From: Reticulitermes speratus
Taxonomy: Eukaryota > Arthropoda > Insecta > Blattodea > Rhinotermitidae
Length of the DNA stretch: 64,000 nucleotides
Direction: 5' to 3'
Assembly (NCBI GenBank): GCA_021186555.1
Contig: JAJKFL010000006.1
Coordinates: 4,244,715-4,308,714, forward strand
The notes under the pieces are model-generated. The model saw only the letters and a list, made by a program, of their open reading frames with translations, did no database searches and was not told the DNA's origin. Both the position numbers and the translations under genes were made by a program. Below, piece after piece: positions 11,218-23,212 of the stretch. Positions within the stretch are counted from its first letter, which is position 1. The number at the start of each line of letters is the position of its first letter.

Positions 11218-11382
11218 AAATGATTAAAAGATGGTTACAAGAGCATTCGTACGTTATGCTTCTGTATTTTGGTGCGGTATAAAACAATGCGCTATAAAGT
11301 CCGTGGCACATCGCCTTGTTGGGCTTGTTTACGCTTGTAGCTGTTTAGCCGTGTTCGTTACAATTCCTTGCTTTCGACAGAT

Positions 11383-11668
11383 TTTTTTTTTACATGGTGA
11401 AGGGCCCCGCAGCAGATGCTACGGACGCACCGCAGCCTTAAGACTTTTTGTGCAACCCTATGATGAAGATAAGCAGTTCTTTTACCGAGTTTTACAAGTA
11501 ATGGAGCACCGGCAGAACGAAATTGACAGGAAAAAACCGACAACTTGGAGAAAAACCTGTCCCAGTGCCACTTTGTCCACCACAAAACGCACATGGACTA
11601 ATCCGGGATCGAAGCCGGGCCTCCGCAGTGAGAGGCCGGCGAGTAACCGCCTGAGTCATGGCACGGCC
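11383..11668 (-). mobile_element. SINE-B copy with 11-bp target duplication
   Basis: A full-length minus copy. Its T-rich tail is at the left, its 3' segment GGGCCCCGCAGCAGATGC follows, and its head CGCCTGAGTCATGGCACGGC is at the right. Direct repeats TTTCGACAGAT flank it at 11372-11382 and 11669-11679, as expected for LINE-mediated insertion. It lies inside a plus-strand open frame that is therefore not a gene. Confidence 0.9.
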
Positions 11669-11824
11669 TTTCGACAGATGGTTAAATATGTTGAATTTCC
11701 TTGTTATTTACGAAGTGTTGAACCCGGTGCACAAATATATTATCCATCCTCGCTGTTCGACAGATATAATTCTAATTCACATTGTATACTCTTAACCAGT
11801 TTATCTGAGGACCTCTATGTGAAG

Positions 11825-11965
11825 ATTCAAATCTTCTGGAATGTTACGCCGTGTCGACTGGTGAATAGGTAGACGTTTCGGAGGAGTGCAGTACCTTCGT
11901 CTTCACGACATTGGACTACTCGATCCTTCGAGACGCCGGTCACCACTTATCAGTCGATAAAGCGC
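11825..11965 (+). repeat. PAL-2 fragment
   Basis: Reads CTTCTGGAATGTTACGCCGT, then AGACGTTTCGGAGGAGTGCA and TCGTCTTCA. Matches the PAL-2 arm at 12410-12640 and 54640-54700. Confidence 0.55.
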
Positions 11966-12404
11966 CATATACCACAAGACAAAGCTTCAGCAACGTCTCT
12001 GTCAGTAACTGGTACCTCGCCAGTGTTACACGCGTTTCTGGGCACGTCTCGGGTTGTCGCTCGGTGAGTTTTATCGGAGCGAAAAGTTTATGAGAAACAC
12101 AGAAGAAATGAAAGATCCTTTTGTCCCCAACACACTCTTTAATTACACTTACGGCTCTCGAGAGAATAAACAAAAGAAATGGCTACGCTACCACCTTAAG
12201 TCACGAAGCTTCGGACTGATTTTGTCACCGCTCTTTCGAACCGCACCTGTTGTACGCCGTTCATTTAGCAACCGAACGTGGCAACGCAAAGAGCCAAAAC
12301 AGCAAATTGTTACGCAGTACGTATTGTAATTACTTCCTTGACAAGATATATCTTGAGTACAATTTGCAATTATATAAAGCCTTAAAAAATAAGCAAGTAT
12401 TTTA

Positions 12405-12645
12405 GATTTCTATAATATTATGGCGTGTCGACTGCTAATTACAGACGTTTCGGAGCAGCGTGCTACCACCATCTTCAGGGTTTAGCAGTCCAAGAACAGT
12501 AACCGCGCCTGACAGTATAGTTACATTTGTTAGGACAACTGGGGTAGCGAGACAATGAAAATAGAGACAGCTCACTCCTCCGAAACGTCGGTAACTATTT
12601 TTCCAGTCGACAAGTTGTAATATCCCAGGAGACTTTAATCTTTAC
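12405..12645. repeat. PAL-2 inverted copy, diverged
   Basis: Left arm ATGGCGTGTCGACTGCTAAT, ACAGACGTTTCGGAGCAGCG and CCATCTTCAGGG. The right arm is CTCCTCCGAAACGTCGGTAA with CCAGTCGACAAGTTGTAATA. The arms are opposed around a unique centre. Confidence 0.6.
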
Positions 12646-13394
12646 CAAACCAGCTGTGAGAATCTCAAATATATCAAATATAAATGTATTCACAAAAGGA
12701 GCACGAACAGCTCTTTTAATCAGTTACAGGATAATTACCTCAAGAAAACAGATGGAAGAATTACAAAGAAAGAGTCGCATAAGAATATATGAGACTGTAA
12801 GAACATGTGGCTTGGCAGAACTCAGTTATAACTACATTTCAGCTACAAGTATGTCTGCCCTACCATACCAAATCCAATCTCTTATCTACGAAAACGAATT
12901 ATCAAAATACATTTAAAAAATGCAATTATCAGCAATTTACGAAAAAAAAAAATTTGTAAAAACCCCACCACTTCATATAAGCCTACATACAATAACAGAA
13001 TGATGATCTATGATATAAAATTTCTTACTTTCGACTAATTCCCTATGTAAAAATGAAGGAAGGGTGATGCTGGAAAATAAGATTCTGAGGAAGACACGAC
13101 GATACAAAAATTGTGTTAAACAGACTGAAATTGTCAACAAGGCTTCAGCAGTAAAAGCCTCTTCATCATCTCTCCTTCGTTTGTTCGTTATTCATTGCGT
13201 TACAGAGCCGCCCCCGGCCTGCTGGAAACACAACAAGATGCTAGCGATATTTTTATAAAATTTCAACCAGTGTAATTTAGTAACAAGTATAAGAGAAACA
13301 AGAAACTGAGACGACACACGGTAACAAGATAAATGTCAGAAACTTTGTACCTTCAGAGAAAAGGATTTCATCTTTATTCATGCTAAGACACGAT
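12646..13394. other. Unassigned sequence, one unrecognised open frame
   Basis: A lysine- and isoleucine-rich frame at 12656-12916 (86 codons, containing TKGARTALLISYRIITSRKQ) has no domain I recognise. It has no splice or repeat support. It could be a fragment of an unknown element. Confidence 0.3.
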
Positions 13395-13605
13395 GCCGTT
13401 ACTAAGACAAGCTGTCTGCAGAGGGCGGGAACTTGGAAAGAGACGGCTTGGAAGACCTAGGAGTAGATGGAAGGATATGAACCATTGGTGGGCTGCTGTA
13501 AACAAGATAATGAACATTGTGGTCCCACACAATGCGAGAAATTACTTGATTACCGGAATAAATGTTGGCTTCTCAAGTAGGACTTTGCCCCACGCAGCTA
13601 CTTAG
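13395..13605 (+). mobile_element. LINE-2 lineage 3' fragment, weak
   Basis: The frame holds GRELGKRRLGRPRSRWKDMN, parallel to the [18 protein letters not shown] segment of LINE-2. It is followed by a diverged form of the NAVMN..VP end. Confidence 0.5.
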
Positions 13606-13727
13606 CTACTAAGTTCACGCGATTTCGCCACTGCATCGTCACAAATGCAATAAAACAGGTTAGTTCTTACTGACTTACACGTCACTTCCTATACACAGCT
13701 AATAAATGACAGACTTAAAAAAAATAA

Positions 13728-14015
13728 GGATCCGGTATAGCGCAGTCGGTACGTTACGGGCCGGACGGTCCGGGGTTCACATTCCGGCAGTGGCAGGATA
13801 TTTTCTGTTCCCTCAGAACGTCGAGACCGGCTCTGTGGCGCACAGCCTCTTATTCAATGTGTACCGGGGTTCTTTCCTGGAAAAAAGGCGGCCGGAGCGT
13901 GAAATTGCCCAATCACCTTCATCTAGTGCCGAGGTTATGAATGAATGGAGCTATACACCTACTCCCACCATGTGCCTTCGGGGCATAGACACAGACAATT
14001 TTACCTTTTCTACAT
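13728..14015 (+). mobile_element. SINE-A copy, near full length
   Basis: Head CGGTATAGCGCAGTCGGTAC with A-box-like TAGCGCAGTCGG and a B-box region GGGGTTCACATTCC. The body has GACCGGCTCTGTGGCGCACA, TGTACCGGGGTTCTTTCCTG, GGCGGCCGGAGCGTGA and AGTGCCGAGGTTATGAATGA. Confidence 0.8.
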
Positions 14016-14618
14016 TCTTCAAGAGACAAGCTGTTCCGAGCATAAATAAATCGTATTTTCCTATCTGTCCGATTCATAATTCTACACGTTCCAAATGTTT
14101 TTATAGTTGCGTTAAGTTATTTGTGTGAACAACTTGATAAGTAAGTACAGGTTGTATCTACATTAGATCTGTGGATATAAACTTACATGTAGATATGCTT
14201 CCTATACATCCCCATTACCACGTTTCTCTCTCTCTCTCTCACGCACACAGCACACGCACACGCACACAACACACACACCACGCACCATACTAGAGGGCGC
14301 GGCTCCAAACCCTCAATAACATTTCGTCATCAAAATGGAAATTAAAGAAAAATTTCGCACGACTGCCATGTTGTTATCTTAAGCTTTACAAAAACAGTAC
14401 ATCAATGACTGCCTATTTTTCAAACACCATTACTACAGGCTTACATCATTGCAGCATCCTAAATTAAGCGTCGCTAGTATCGCCCCAAACCAAACAAGTT
14501 CGCGCGTCGGCCACGTTGTTAGTACTGACTGTAGGAAATTATAAATTGAACCTTTAACTGCACAATATCTTTAACGATTTTCGTAAATGTTGTTTAGTTG
14601 GTTCGAAAGTTGAATTGG
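14016..14618. other. Unassigned; CT and CA repeats at 14226-14280
   Basis: A (TC)n stretch is followed by CACG/CA-rich simple repeat. Otherwise unrecognised. Confidence 0.5.
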
Positions 14619-14619
14619 G

Positions 14620-15192
14620 ACACACAGACACACAGACACACAGACACACAGACACACAGACACGTAGACAAACAGACACACAGACAAACAGACACACAGA
14701 CACGTAGACAAACAGACACACAGACAAACAGACACACAGACACACAGACAAACAGAACACACAGACACACAGACACACAGACACACAGACACGTAGACAC
14801 AGACACACAGACACACAGACACAAGACAACAGACACAACAGACACGAGACAAACAGACACAGACAAACAGAACAGACACACAGAACACACAGACAACAGA
14901 CAACAGACAAGCAGACACCAGACACACAGACACGCAGACACACAGACACCAGACACGCAGACACACAGACACGCAGACACGCAGACACCAGACACGCAGA
15001 CACGCAGACACACAGACACGCAACAAACAGACACACAGACACACAGACAAACAGACACGCAGACAAACAGACACGCAGACAAACAGACACACAGACACGC
15101 AGACACGCAGACACGCAGACACGCAGACACACAGACACGCAGACACGCAGACACGCAGACACACAGACACGCAGACACACAGACACGCAGAC
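14620..15192. repeat. (ACACAGAC)n array, about 570 bp
   Basis: An 8-base unit with ACACAGAC, ACGCAGAC and AACAGAC variants. It opens long frames on both strands in several phases (TDTQTHR-type and SVCLRVC-type strings). These are by-products of the repeat. The ACGCAGAC variant dominates the right half, so the array has sub-blocks. Confidence 0.95.
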
Positions 15193-16394
15193 AGCTTGGC
15201 GACGTCATAAGCTTATTACCTCAAGAAAGGAAAGCAGGCAAACAGCAAATCAATATTAAGTCCTTCCTCAGGGTGGAAGAAAATGTTTCGCACTTATGTA
15301 GAAAATATTGGCAAATAATAATATAATAATAAATTTATTAATAAAAAAATAAATCAAACAAATGAAATCAATGTGACATAATACAAAAATTCCTACGGTG
15401 ATCAAAATGTATGGTTGATTTACGGATGCTGTACCTAGGGTATTTACCAGGGTATAAGTTACGTGTCTGTTAGTTTGATAGTTAAGTGAATCATGTATTG
15501 AAAGAAGTGTGAAAGGAAACGGTTACACCCTAATTTAAAGTACCATACCGACAACTGCCAGAAAATAGCGAAGAAAATCACGAAACATAAGTCAGAACAC
15601 ATGTCTCTGCTTCAAGAACTGAACCCGGATCCCTCGAACATGAACCAGCAGAAGTGCCACACATTCGACCGCGAAGTTCGATGAAATGTGATAAAAACTA
15701 AGAAGCCTTAATGACCGACTAGATGTGCACATATTGCTACTGCAGGCCGCTACGTTTCGCTTACGACAACTCCGATAGACCAGCACCGTCATATCAACAG
15801 TGTGCCTATGTCTTACAGGCGAGAAATGTTATGTATGAATTTGCTTTGACAAATAACAAGCAACTCTGTTTCAATTAAACGAATCCCTCTTCAGCGCGAG
15901 AGATTCCAAATATAGACGGAGAAGTCAACGTTGCATTCATGTGGATATCTGAAACTTTATTAGGCATATTCATAGACCATGGAAACTGCTCTGCGGTCCT
16001 AAGCTGATTGGATCGGGTTTACAGGCAGCACACAGATGTTCGCTCTGAAGAAGCCGCGCTGACGCACAAATTTCTACGTGAATTTCCTCCAGTCGGAGTA
16101 GCAGATGAGATGGTGTACATGACCAGTACCGCGCCACATAACACGTGGTTACTGACAAGCAGATTCTTAACGTAATGTCCATAAAACTCCACTAGACCCG
16201 CATTTTATAGAACAGTACCACTAAGAACACAGAAAGGTAGATCTAGCCTTACCACCACGCCATGAAAACGTATACGGGACTGAAGTTACCTTGACATTAG
16301 GTGGAGCTGTTCAGCTTCACGCTCCAGTCGTTTTACTCCCTAATATTTGGACTGTACGGTGCAGAGAAAGAAAAATCTCTGCCCAAAGGGAAAG
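15193..16394. other. Unassigned sequence
   Basis: No repeat family or gene recognised. Open frames near 15592-15792 and 15970-16182 (minus) have no known motif. Confidence 0.4.
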
Positions 16395-16700
16395 GCGGCA
16401 AGCGGTGGCGCAGTTGGTTGAGGCACTGCGCTACAAGCCGGAAGGTCGCGGATTCGATTCTCGATGGTGTCATTGACATAATCCTTTCGGTCGCACTATG
16501 GCCCTGGCGTCGACTCAGCCTCTAACAGAAATGAGTACCAGGAATATTTCCTGGGGGGTAATGGCGGCCGGTGCGTAGGGCTGACAACCTTACCACCTTC
16601 ATGTGCCGTCTGTCTAGAAATCTGGGGGCCTCAAACTCTTGTAACCCTAAGGGCTTGTCCAGGCCTGTAATGGGATTGCTTTACCTTTACCCAGAGGGAA
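16395..16700 (+). mobile_element. SINE-D copy, full length
   Basis: tRNA-derived head AGCGGTGGCGCAGTTGGTTG and B-box-like CGGATTCGATTCTCG. The body has CATAATCCTTTCGGTCGCAC, GTCGACTCAGCCTCTAACAG, AATATTTCCTGGGG and GGTGCGTAGGGCTGACAACC. A second, head-less copy lies at 49770-49995 on the minus strand. Confidence 0.85.
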
Positions 16701-16775
16701 TAAAATCCTGTTTCCTCAACGTCCAGCTCATAGCCTAGTCACTACATCGACTGAGCTACGCCGACCCCTGGGAAA
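16701..16775 (-). mobile_element. tRNA-derived SINE head fragment
   Basis: Contains GCCTAGTCACTACATCGACT and GAGCTACGCCGACCCC, the reverse complement of a SINE-A-type head with an A box. Only the head and a few body bases remain. Confidence 0.55.
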
Positions 16776-17439
16776 TATAGGCCTAATTTCCACTAGTCCT
16801 TGACAGTTCGTACATGGTCTATAACAGCGGTGAATGTCCTGTGATCTCCGGGCCACTCGGGGCTGTCGAACATTTTCTAAGGCTCCCGAGGGGCCTTTAG
16901 AAAACCATAATATCAATATATTGCATTTATTAATATTATGGTTTAAAAACCATTTGTGGCACTTCACCAAACCACTCGTGTCTGAGCAGCGCGCACCAAC
17001 TTCCCTGCATATAACGAAAATCTCTTTTTTTTTTTTAATTCTGACCAAAGTAACTAACGGAATGCGCTATTTAAATGTTGTTATATTTACAGCAAAAATT
17101 ATTCTACGAAATTTTATCTTTAATCAATTATTTTACTTCAATAAAATGTATAAACAATATAAATTATAGTCTAAAAGTGCTACACAAAAAACGCCTGTAG
17201 CCACAGACTCGTCTCTCGGTGCCTAACAATCCTGTAGAAACGTCACGCGCTTTAACACAAAACAGCATTATGGCACTGAATCTCAAAAAAGTTCGCCATC
17301 CCCAAATTACAGACCTGACAATACGGGACATCCCAATTACACCGCGGGTGTGTGGGGGAGGGATATCATCAACCCCCACATTATAAGTGCAAAACCAACA
17401 GTTTTTGGGGGACACAATCATACCCGAGGCATAGCGATG
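16776..17439. other. Unassigned sequence
   Basis: No repeat family or gene recognised. An 18-base imperfect inverted repeat around 16905-16945 (AAAACCATAATATCAATA and its partner) is the only local structure. Confidence 0.4.
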
Positions 17440-17640
17440 GTCTACTTTATGCAGAAACTGTTTATACTCAGCCTCCTGTACAATGGGTACCGGGTCTCTT
17501 TCCCGGGGGTAAAGCGGCCGGGGCGTGACGTTAAACATCCACCTCCATCTAGCGCCGAGTTTAAAGAAAGAGTAGAGCTATACCTCTAATCCCCCTCTGG
17601 GCCTTCATGGCCTGTTATAGGGTGACCTTTACCCTTACCT
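17440..17640 (+). mobile_element. SINE-A copy, head-less
   Basis: Begins inside the body (CAGCCTCCTGTACAATGGGT) and continues with CCCGGGGGTAAAGCGGCC, AGAAAGAGTAGAGCTATACC and CCCCCTCTGGGCCTTCATGG. It is close to the sequence at 60640-60904, hence younger than most SINE-A copies here. Confidence 0.85.
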
Positions 17641-18588
17641 TTTAACGTGTATACTCACACGCATAAGATTATTAAGGCGAGGAATTTTGTTAGCAATAAA
17701 CTCACATAATCTTCTGTACAGTCGCATGTCAGATAAATGTTTATTTGCACTCAACGTCATCAAATGACAAGTACACAGAATCAGGGAATTCATTTTGACA
17801 TTAGTCGAAGGAGTTCGCAGCTGAGACATTGAATGATTATACTTTGCACATTGCTCAAAATAAAACAGACCCCCCCCCCAAAAAAAAAAACTTTCATGTA
17901 TTACTTTCCCTACAGACATATTTCGCCAAAGTATCTCTTTCATATCGGGACAGAAGTGGAGACTGAGGGTGAGGGGATGAACCAGGAGGGCTGTGCTCTT
18001 CAGCGATCGCGCCCCAAGTGAGTAAGCTTTTCTCCAAAGGCAAGTAGTATACGATGTATGAAAAGGTGCAGGAATATGTGAAATAGGCTTTTAGTATAGG
18101 TTAAGTTGGTAGCTCTGTTGTGTGTGTGCATCTCTATGATGCTTTCTTTCTACAAAAGGATCTCCCAAATTTTCGAGGAACGCCCACTTCTTTATATTCC
18201 GTTCAACTCGGGGTTTACTGTCTCCCCCCCCCCCCACAACCCCCCCCCCCCCCCGCCCTTTTATACAACTCCGGCCCAGTACAGTAGAATCTCTACAGTG
18301 TGTTAAAGAAGCCAAAATTATAGCCCTGCGGTAGAAATATTTTCAAATGCAATAAATAAATACGCCGAGCGAAAGTTTAAACACATCAGAAAGCGAAAGT
18401 ATAGCGTAACAATTCCGGGGCGGAAATTAAATAAAGTGGGCGAAAGCGACAAATATATTTGACAGTGGTAAGCCGAATTACCAGCATAAAAAAACCTGTC
18501 CCATTGCCAGTCAGTCTACCGCAGGTCACACAAGCATTGTACCCCGGCCTCACCTGTGTCAAAACAACGACTAACAGTCTGAGCTATG
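17641..18588. other. Unassigned; poly-C runs
   Basis: A C run followed by an A run lies at 17868-17890 and two long C runs at 18224-18254. No gene or repeat family recognised. Confidence 0.5.
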
Positions 18589-18589
18589 A

Positions 18590-18965
18590 ACACGGTATTA
18601 TCTACATAACACGGTATTATCTACATAACACGGTATTATCTACATAACACGGTATTATCTACATAACACGGTATTATCTACATAGCACGGTATTATCTAC
18701 ATAGCACGGTATTATCTACATAACACGGTATTATCTACATAACACGGTATTATCTACATAACACAGTATTATCTACATAACACAGTATTATCTACATAAC
18801 ACGATATTATCTACATAACACGGTATTATCTACATAACACGGTATTATCTACATAACACGGTATTATCTACATAACACGATATTATCTACATAACACGAT
18901 ATTATCTACATAACACGATATTATCTACATAACACGGTATTATCTACATAACACGGTATTATCTC
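18590..18965. repeat. 19-bp minisatellite, about 20 units
   Basis: Unit ACGGTATTATCTACATAAC, with G/A variants at the fourth base and CATAG variants. A last partial unit reappears at 19731-19749, on the far side of the palindromic insertion. Confidence 0.95.
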
Positions 18966-19730
18966 ACTATTTACATACACCAACTGGATGCAACTTTATT
19001 TAAAATCCTGTATAATTTTTTAAAACATATTTAAAAACTTTTTAAAACCCGACATATGTTTCGGCTCCTATAGAGCCATCTTCAGGGGTTTATTGTCGTT
19101 AAAACTGCATATATTAAAACGTCTTTTTCATTGGTTCACTTTTTGGGCAAGGGTTTTCACTTTTCCACTGCTTTGTATGCACAGACACTATTTGTTATTC
19201 GTGCTAAAATAATATGTTAATGTTGATGCATGGTACTGGTTTATCTTGTTCATTAGGTCGTATTTTTCATGGTGTATGAGACATCAGACGCACACACAAA
19301 CAGTACAGCCTACATCATGAAAAATACGACCTAACGAACAAGATAAACCAGTACCATGCATCAAATACAATACCTACGAAAACATTAACATATTATTTTA
19401 GCACGAATAACAAATAGTGTCTGTGCATACAAAGCAGTGGAAAAGTGAAAAACCTTGCTCAAAAAGTGAACCAACGAAAAAGACGTGTTAATATATGCAG
19501 TTTTAACGACAATAAACCCCTGAAGATGGCTCTATAGGAGCCGAAACATATGTCGGGTTTTAAAAAGTTTTTAAATATGTTTTAAAAAAACTATACAGTT
19601 TTTTAAATAAAGTTGCATCCAGTTGGTGTATGTAAATAGTGACTGTGAAAAGATGCACGGTGATTACAGAATAAAGTGATGCACGGTGATTACAGAATAA
19701 AGTGATGCACGGTGATTACAGAATAAAGTA
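18966..19730. repeat. PAL-1 palindrome, 0.67 kb, inside the 19-bp array
   Basis: Arms start ACTATTTACATACACCAACT (18966) and end in its reverse complement at 19640; the centre is near 19300. Both arms hold the hairpin motif. On the right it is CTGAAGA (19520-19526), T, GGCTC/GAGCC with loop TATAG, then GAAAC (19543-19547). After the right arm come three direct 26-base repeats containing GATGCACGGTGATTACAGAA (19652-19729). No coding frame. The insertion splits the minisatellite. Confidence 0.75.
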
Positions 19731-19883
19731 CGGTATTATCTACATAACAAAGATGTGTCTATGCAACTGTGCGAGCCATAACTCACCGGGAAACAAAGAA
19801 AGGAGCTTAAAATTTCTACAGTAGTTTCAGGATTATGGAATATTCCGGGCCAAATATAAAATAAACCTATCCACAGGATCGGG

Positions 19884-20187
19884 GCCGTGCCATGGCTCGG
19901 CGGTTAGTCGCCGGCCTCTGACGGTGGAGACCCGGTTTCGATCCCGGGTCGGTCCATGTGGGATTTGTGGTGGACAAAGTGGCACTGGTACAGGTCTTTT
20001 TCCGAGTACTTCGGTTTTCCCCTGTCAATTTCATTCCACCGGTGCTCCATTACAAGGAAAATCTAAAAAAACTAATTATCTTCATCACAGGGTTGCACAA
20101 TAAGCCTTCAAGGCTGCGGTGCGTCCGTAGCATCTGCTGCGGGGCCCTTCAACAAATTAAAAAAAAATTAAAGAATAAAAAAATTAA
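19884..20187 (+). mobile_element. SINE-B copy with 15-bp target duplication
   Basis: A complete copy from GGCCGTGCCATGGCTCGGCG to an A-rich tail. The direct repeats ATCCACAGGATCGGG at 19869-19883 and 20188-20202 are perfect, so this is a clean retrotransposition event and relatively young. Confidence 0.93.
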
Positions 20188-20202
20188 ATCCACAGGATCG
20201 GG

Positions 20203-20970
20203 TTGTGTCCTCGTAGTTATAATACCCTCAATGTCAAGCTTACCGCATTGTAGAAGAAACAGTTGAGCATCGAGTATAAAACAGCACCACCAGATGGCAG
20301 AGCTCCGATAAACGAGATGAACGCTTTACTTGATCTAAGAATAAAGAAATGACCGAGGAAAGAGGCCATGGAGTAGCGCGTGGCGATATTAATCGATAAT
20401 AACAACAATAGTAATCGATAGTAAAAGCTCAACCGTGGACTAACGCGTGTTGGTTATTTATCGACAGTAAGAAAATTTCGTATTTTTAAAAAAAATAGTT
20501 ATGGTTTTGTTACACGTTGTAACTTTACGTGAATGTGATTAGACGCTACTCTGGGCGAAGGACGGTCCCGTGGCTTATGCTGTTATATATAGCTACAGCC
20601 GATTGAGGCGTCGCAGCGAAATGTCACGGATAGCGAAAAATACCGAGACAAAATAATTGATGTCGGCAAATTTATGTCGCACAAGAAGAAGAAGAAGAAG
20701 AAGAAAAAAAAATAATAGCCTTTCTGAAGACCAGCGGAACAGATTTAGAGAAAAAAAAGAGACTTTTTAGAAATATATTTGCTGCTGAGAAACAATTACG
20801 GAATATCAGTCACTGTAAAACCTCTAAAGCACACTGACTGCTGTACTTATCCCCTGTTTCAACATTAAAGAGAATTCTTCATTTTGCCTTTGCATTTATG
20901 GGTTTCGTGTGGTTCTAACAATTAACAGGGAACATTTCCCCAAACATAATTATCAAACTTATACAAAATA
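20203..20970. other. Unassigned; (AAG)n at 20681-20710
   Basis: Apart from the AAG microsatellite followed by an A-rich run, nothing is recognised. Confidence 0.5.
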
Positions 20971-20972
20971 AC

Positions 20973-21345
20973 AGTACCGATAAAATGCACATAAGTACAT
21001 TAAAAATAGTTATATACACAATAACTTCCTACATGTTTCGGCTAATCACGTGACCTTCCTCAAAGAGGCAAAATACAAAGGATGCATTCATAAAAGGTTA
21101 AATTACTCAAGTATCAGAACCAACCCACACATATAAAATGAAAATGTGGATTTTTCTGATACTTCAGTAATACAACTTTTATGTATTCACCCCTTTGTAT
21201 TTTGCCGCCCTGAGGATGGCCACATGATTGGCCGTAACATGTACGAAATCATTATGTATAGAACTACTCGTATTTTTAATGTACTTGTGCGCATTTTGTT
21301 GGTACTCTTAGTGTCTATAATCTACTAATGCAGGGATCATGGATC
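20973..21345. repeat. PAL-1 diverged palindrome
   Basis: The arms (AAAATGCACATAAGTACATT at left, and AATGTACTTGTGCGCATTTT at right) face each other. The right arm has CTGAGGA, T, GGCCA/TGGCC, then GTAAC. The left has ACATGTTTCGGC and a weaker stem. A variant of the following motif, AATGCAGGGATCATGGATCA, lies at 21328. An old copy. Confidence 0.65.
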
Positions 21346-21491
21346 ATATAAAGTTAACAAATTTATCTTTGTAATGTGGACGCAGTGTGTTTTCTGTCAG
21401 GTAAAACTTAATGCTGAAATATTTATATCAAATCTATCCTTAATACGAATTACTGGCGAAAATATTTGCGAATTCTAATGTGGATTATTTG

Positions 21492-21744
21492 CCCATCCTG
21501 GTGGCCGCGCGGTCTAAGGCGTGGGTCTGAGGCCGCTCGCTTGCTGGGATTGCGGGTTCGAATCCCGCATGAGGCACGGATGTCTGTCTCTTGTGACTGT
21601 TGTGTGTTGTCAGGTAGAGGTCTCTGCGACGGGCTGATCACTCATCCAGAGGAGCCCTAACGAATGTGGTGAGTCTGTGATCTCGAAACCTCAAAAATGA
21701 GGAGGCCTAGGCCCACTAGGGCTGTCGAACCATAAAACAAAATT
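21492..21744 (+). mobile_element. SINE-C copy with 11-bp target duplication
   Basis: Head GTGGCCGCGCGGTCTAAGGC and B box GGTTCGAATCCC. The flanking direct repeats are TGGATTATTTG at 21481-21491 and 21745-21755. Confidence 0.9.
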
Positions 21745-21966
21745 TGGATTATTTGGATTCATATAATGACATCTTAAAATTGTAAGAGAAATACCACATT
21801 TCTACACGCACCGAGGTCAATCAAACAAAAAATTACTTTCCCACTTTTCCTGAATTTTCTGTGAGAACAAAATTCTTAAACGACTTTAGGACCCATATAT
21901 AAAAAATTTTTAGGTATCTTCTGAATCACTGCTTTACAAATGCCTCATAAACGCATAATTAATAGT

Positions 21967-22015
21967 TCCCCCAGTTATTTAACGATGCTGCTTCAACTGC
22001 GGGTGATATCTAAAT
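21967..22015 (-). repeat. Isolated tail segment of the SINE-B-variant type
   Basis: TTATTTAACGATGCTGCTTC is the reverse complement of the 3' tail that ends the 6646-9032 element. Confidence 0.5.
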
Positions 22016-22065
22016 GCTGATCATACACGTTAAGTGGAAATCATTGCCTGTTTGTGGCACTACAA

Positions 22066-22322
22066 GACCGTGCCATGACTCAGACGGTTAGTCGCCGGCG
22101 TCTCATCGCGGAAGACCTGGTTCGATACCGGGTCTGTCCAAGTGGGATTTGTGGTTTTTCTCCGAGTACTTCGGTTTTCCCCTATCAATTTAATTCCACC
22201 GGTGCTCCATTAAAATTGAAAAGCAGAAAAAACCTCATCATCTTCATCATATAGGGTTACACAATAAGCCTTCAAGGTTACGGTGCGTCCGTAGGATCTG
22301 CTGCGGGGCCCTTCAATTATAA
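22066..22322 (+). mobile_element. SINE-B copy, internally shortened
   Basis: Has the head CCGTGCCATGACTCAGACGG and B-box GGTTCGATACCGGG. It lacks the GACAAAGTGGCACTGG segment seen in other copies. It ends in GCGGGGCCCTTCA. Possible short direct repeat GGCACTA on both sides. Confidence 0.82.
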
Positions 22323-22920
22323 AAATACGGCACTATATCAGCTTTTCCAGGAGGAAATGTGGTAAGTTTGAAATACTGCAAAGTTAGCCTGTAGGAAGCT
22401 GAGATATTAAAGTGACAACTTCCGACTAAAACGCCACACTTCCTCGGTAAAGTGGCTGTGTGACCCGATCACAACACGTTACTACATTCTACAGTGCAGT
22501 TATCGGCAGAGTTTCGCCGTGCCTCTGCGGCAACTTATCAAACATCACTGTGTAACGTGTTGTCTAATCCAATACCGAAGGCGTACCTCCACAGCGGAAC
22601 ACTGTAAGGTGTGCCACTTAACGTTTGGGCTCCAGAATATCAACTGAATTACGCTCTTAAAGTATCTACGAATTTAACGCAAATACAGATCTATTAAATT
22701 ATTCTTGTAATATTTTACATTCCCATGGCGCTGAAAATATTGAGATTACGTTCTTCTGGGATCTGACGTCGCGTAGTTTGGTAGATCGGTACAGACGTTT
22801 CGAAGTACCCCGCTATCTCTATATATGGATTATCAGATGATATGTTAGGTTCTTCCAAAACGTTAGATTAATTAGATACAAAACTAATTACAGAAAATGT
22901 GATGTTAATTAAAAAAAGGT
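22323..22920. other. Mostly unassigned; PAL-2 trace at 22745-22850
   Basis: The trace has TTCTTCTGGGATCTGACGTC and ACAGACGTTTCGAAG. The remainder is unrecognised. Confidence 0.45.
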
Positions 22921-22921
22921 A

Positions 22922-23212
22922 AATTTGTCCCTGTCCATGCCACAAAGCATAGAGGGGAGAACAGAGGTATAGCTCCACTCATACATCATTTTTTCACTGT
23001 CTGTAGGGTGAGTCGTCAGATTCATGAACCCGCCGCATTAACCACGGGGAATAATCCAGTGGTACCTAGTGAATGAGGATCTGTGGGCCCCAGAACCAAA
23101 ATAAAAGTTTTCTTTGGGGGGGGGGGGGTGAAGCCTCTGCCAGAAATCTGACCTTGTTTCGTTCAGGCCATAGCCTAGTCACTACAATGACTGTCATACC
23201 AGCTCTTACTAT
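22922..23212 (-). mobile_element. SINE-A copy, diverged
   Basis: Minus orientation: CCATGCCACAAAGCATAGAG and AGAGGTATAGCTCCACTCAT at the 3' side. At the right is the head remnant GCCATAGCCTAGTCACTACA. A 12-base G run at 23137-23148 lies in the body. Confidence 0.7.

Noticed and set aside
11231-11872. 213-codon plus-strand frame
   Set aside because: It reads through an antisense SINE-B with a clear target duplication, so it is not a gene.
12656-12916. 86-codon frame as a host gene
   Set aside because: No recognisable domain, no splice sites, no repeat partner in the window.
14554-15326. Cysteine- and valine-rich or Thr-Gln-His-rich open frames of 199-242 codons
   Set aside because: Three phases on one strand and one on the other are all open because of the ACACAGAC repeat.
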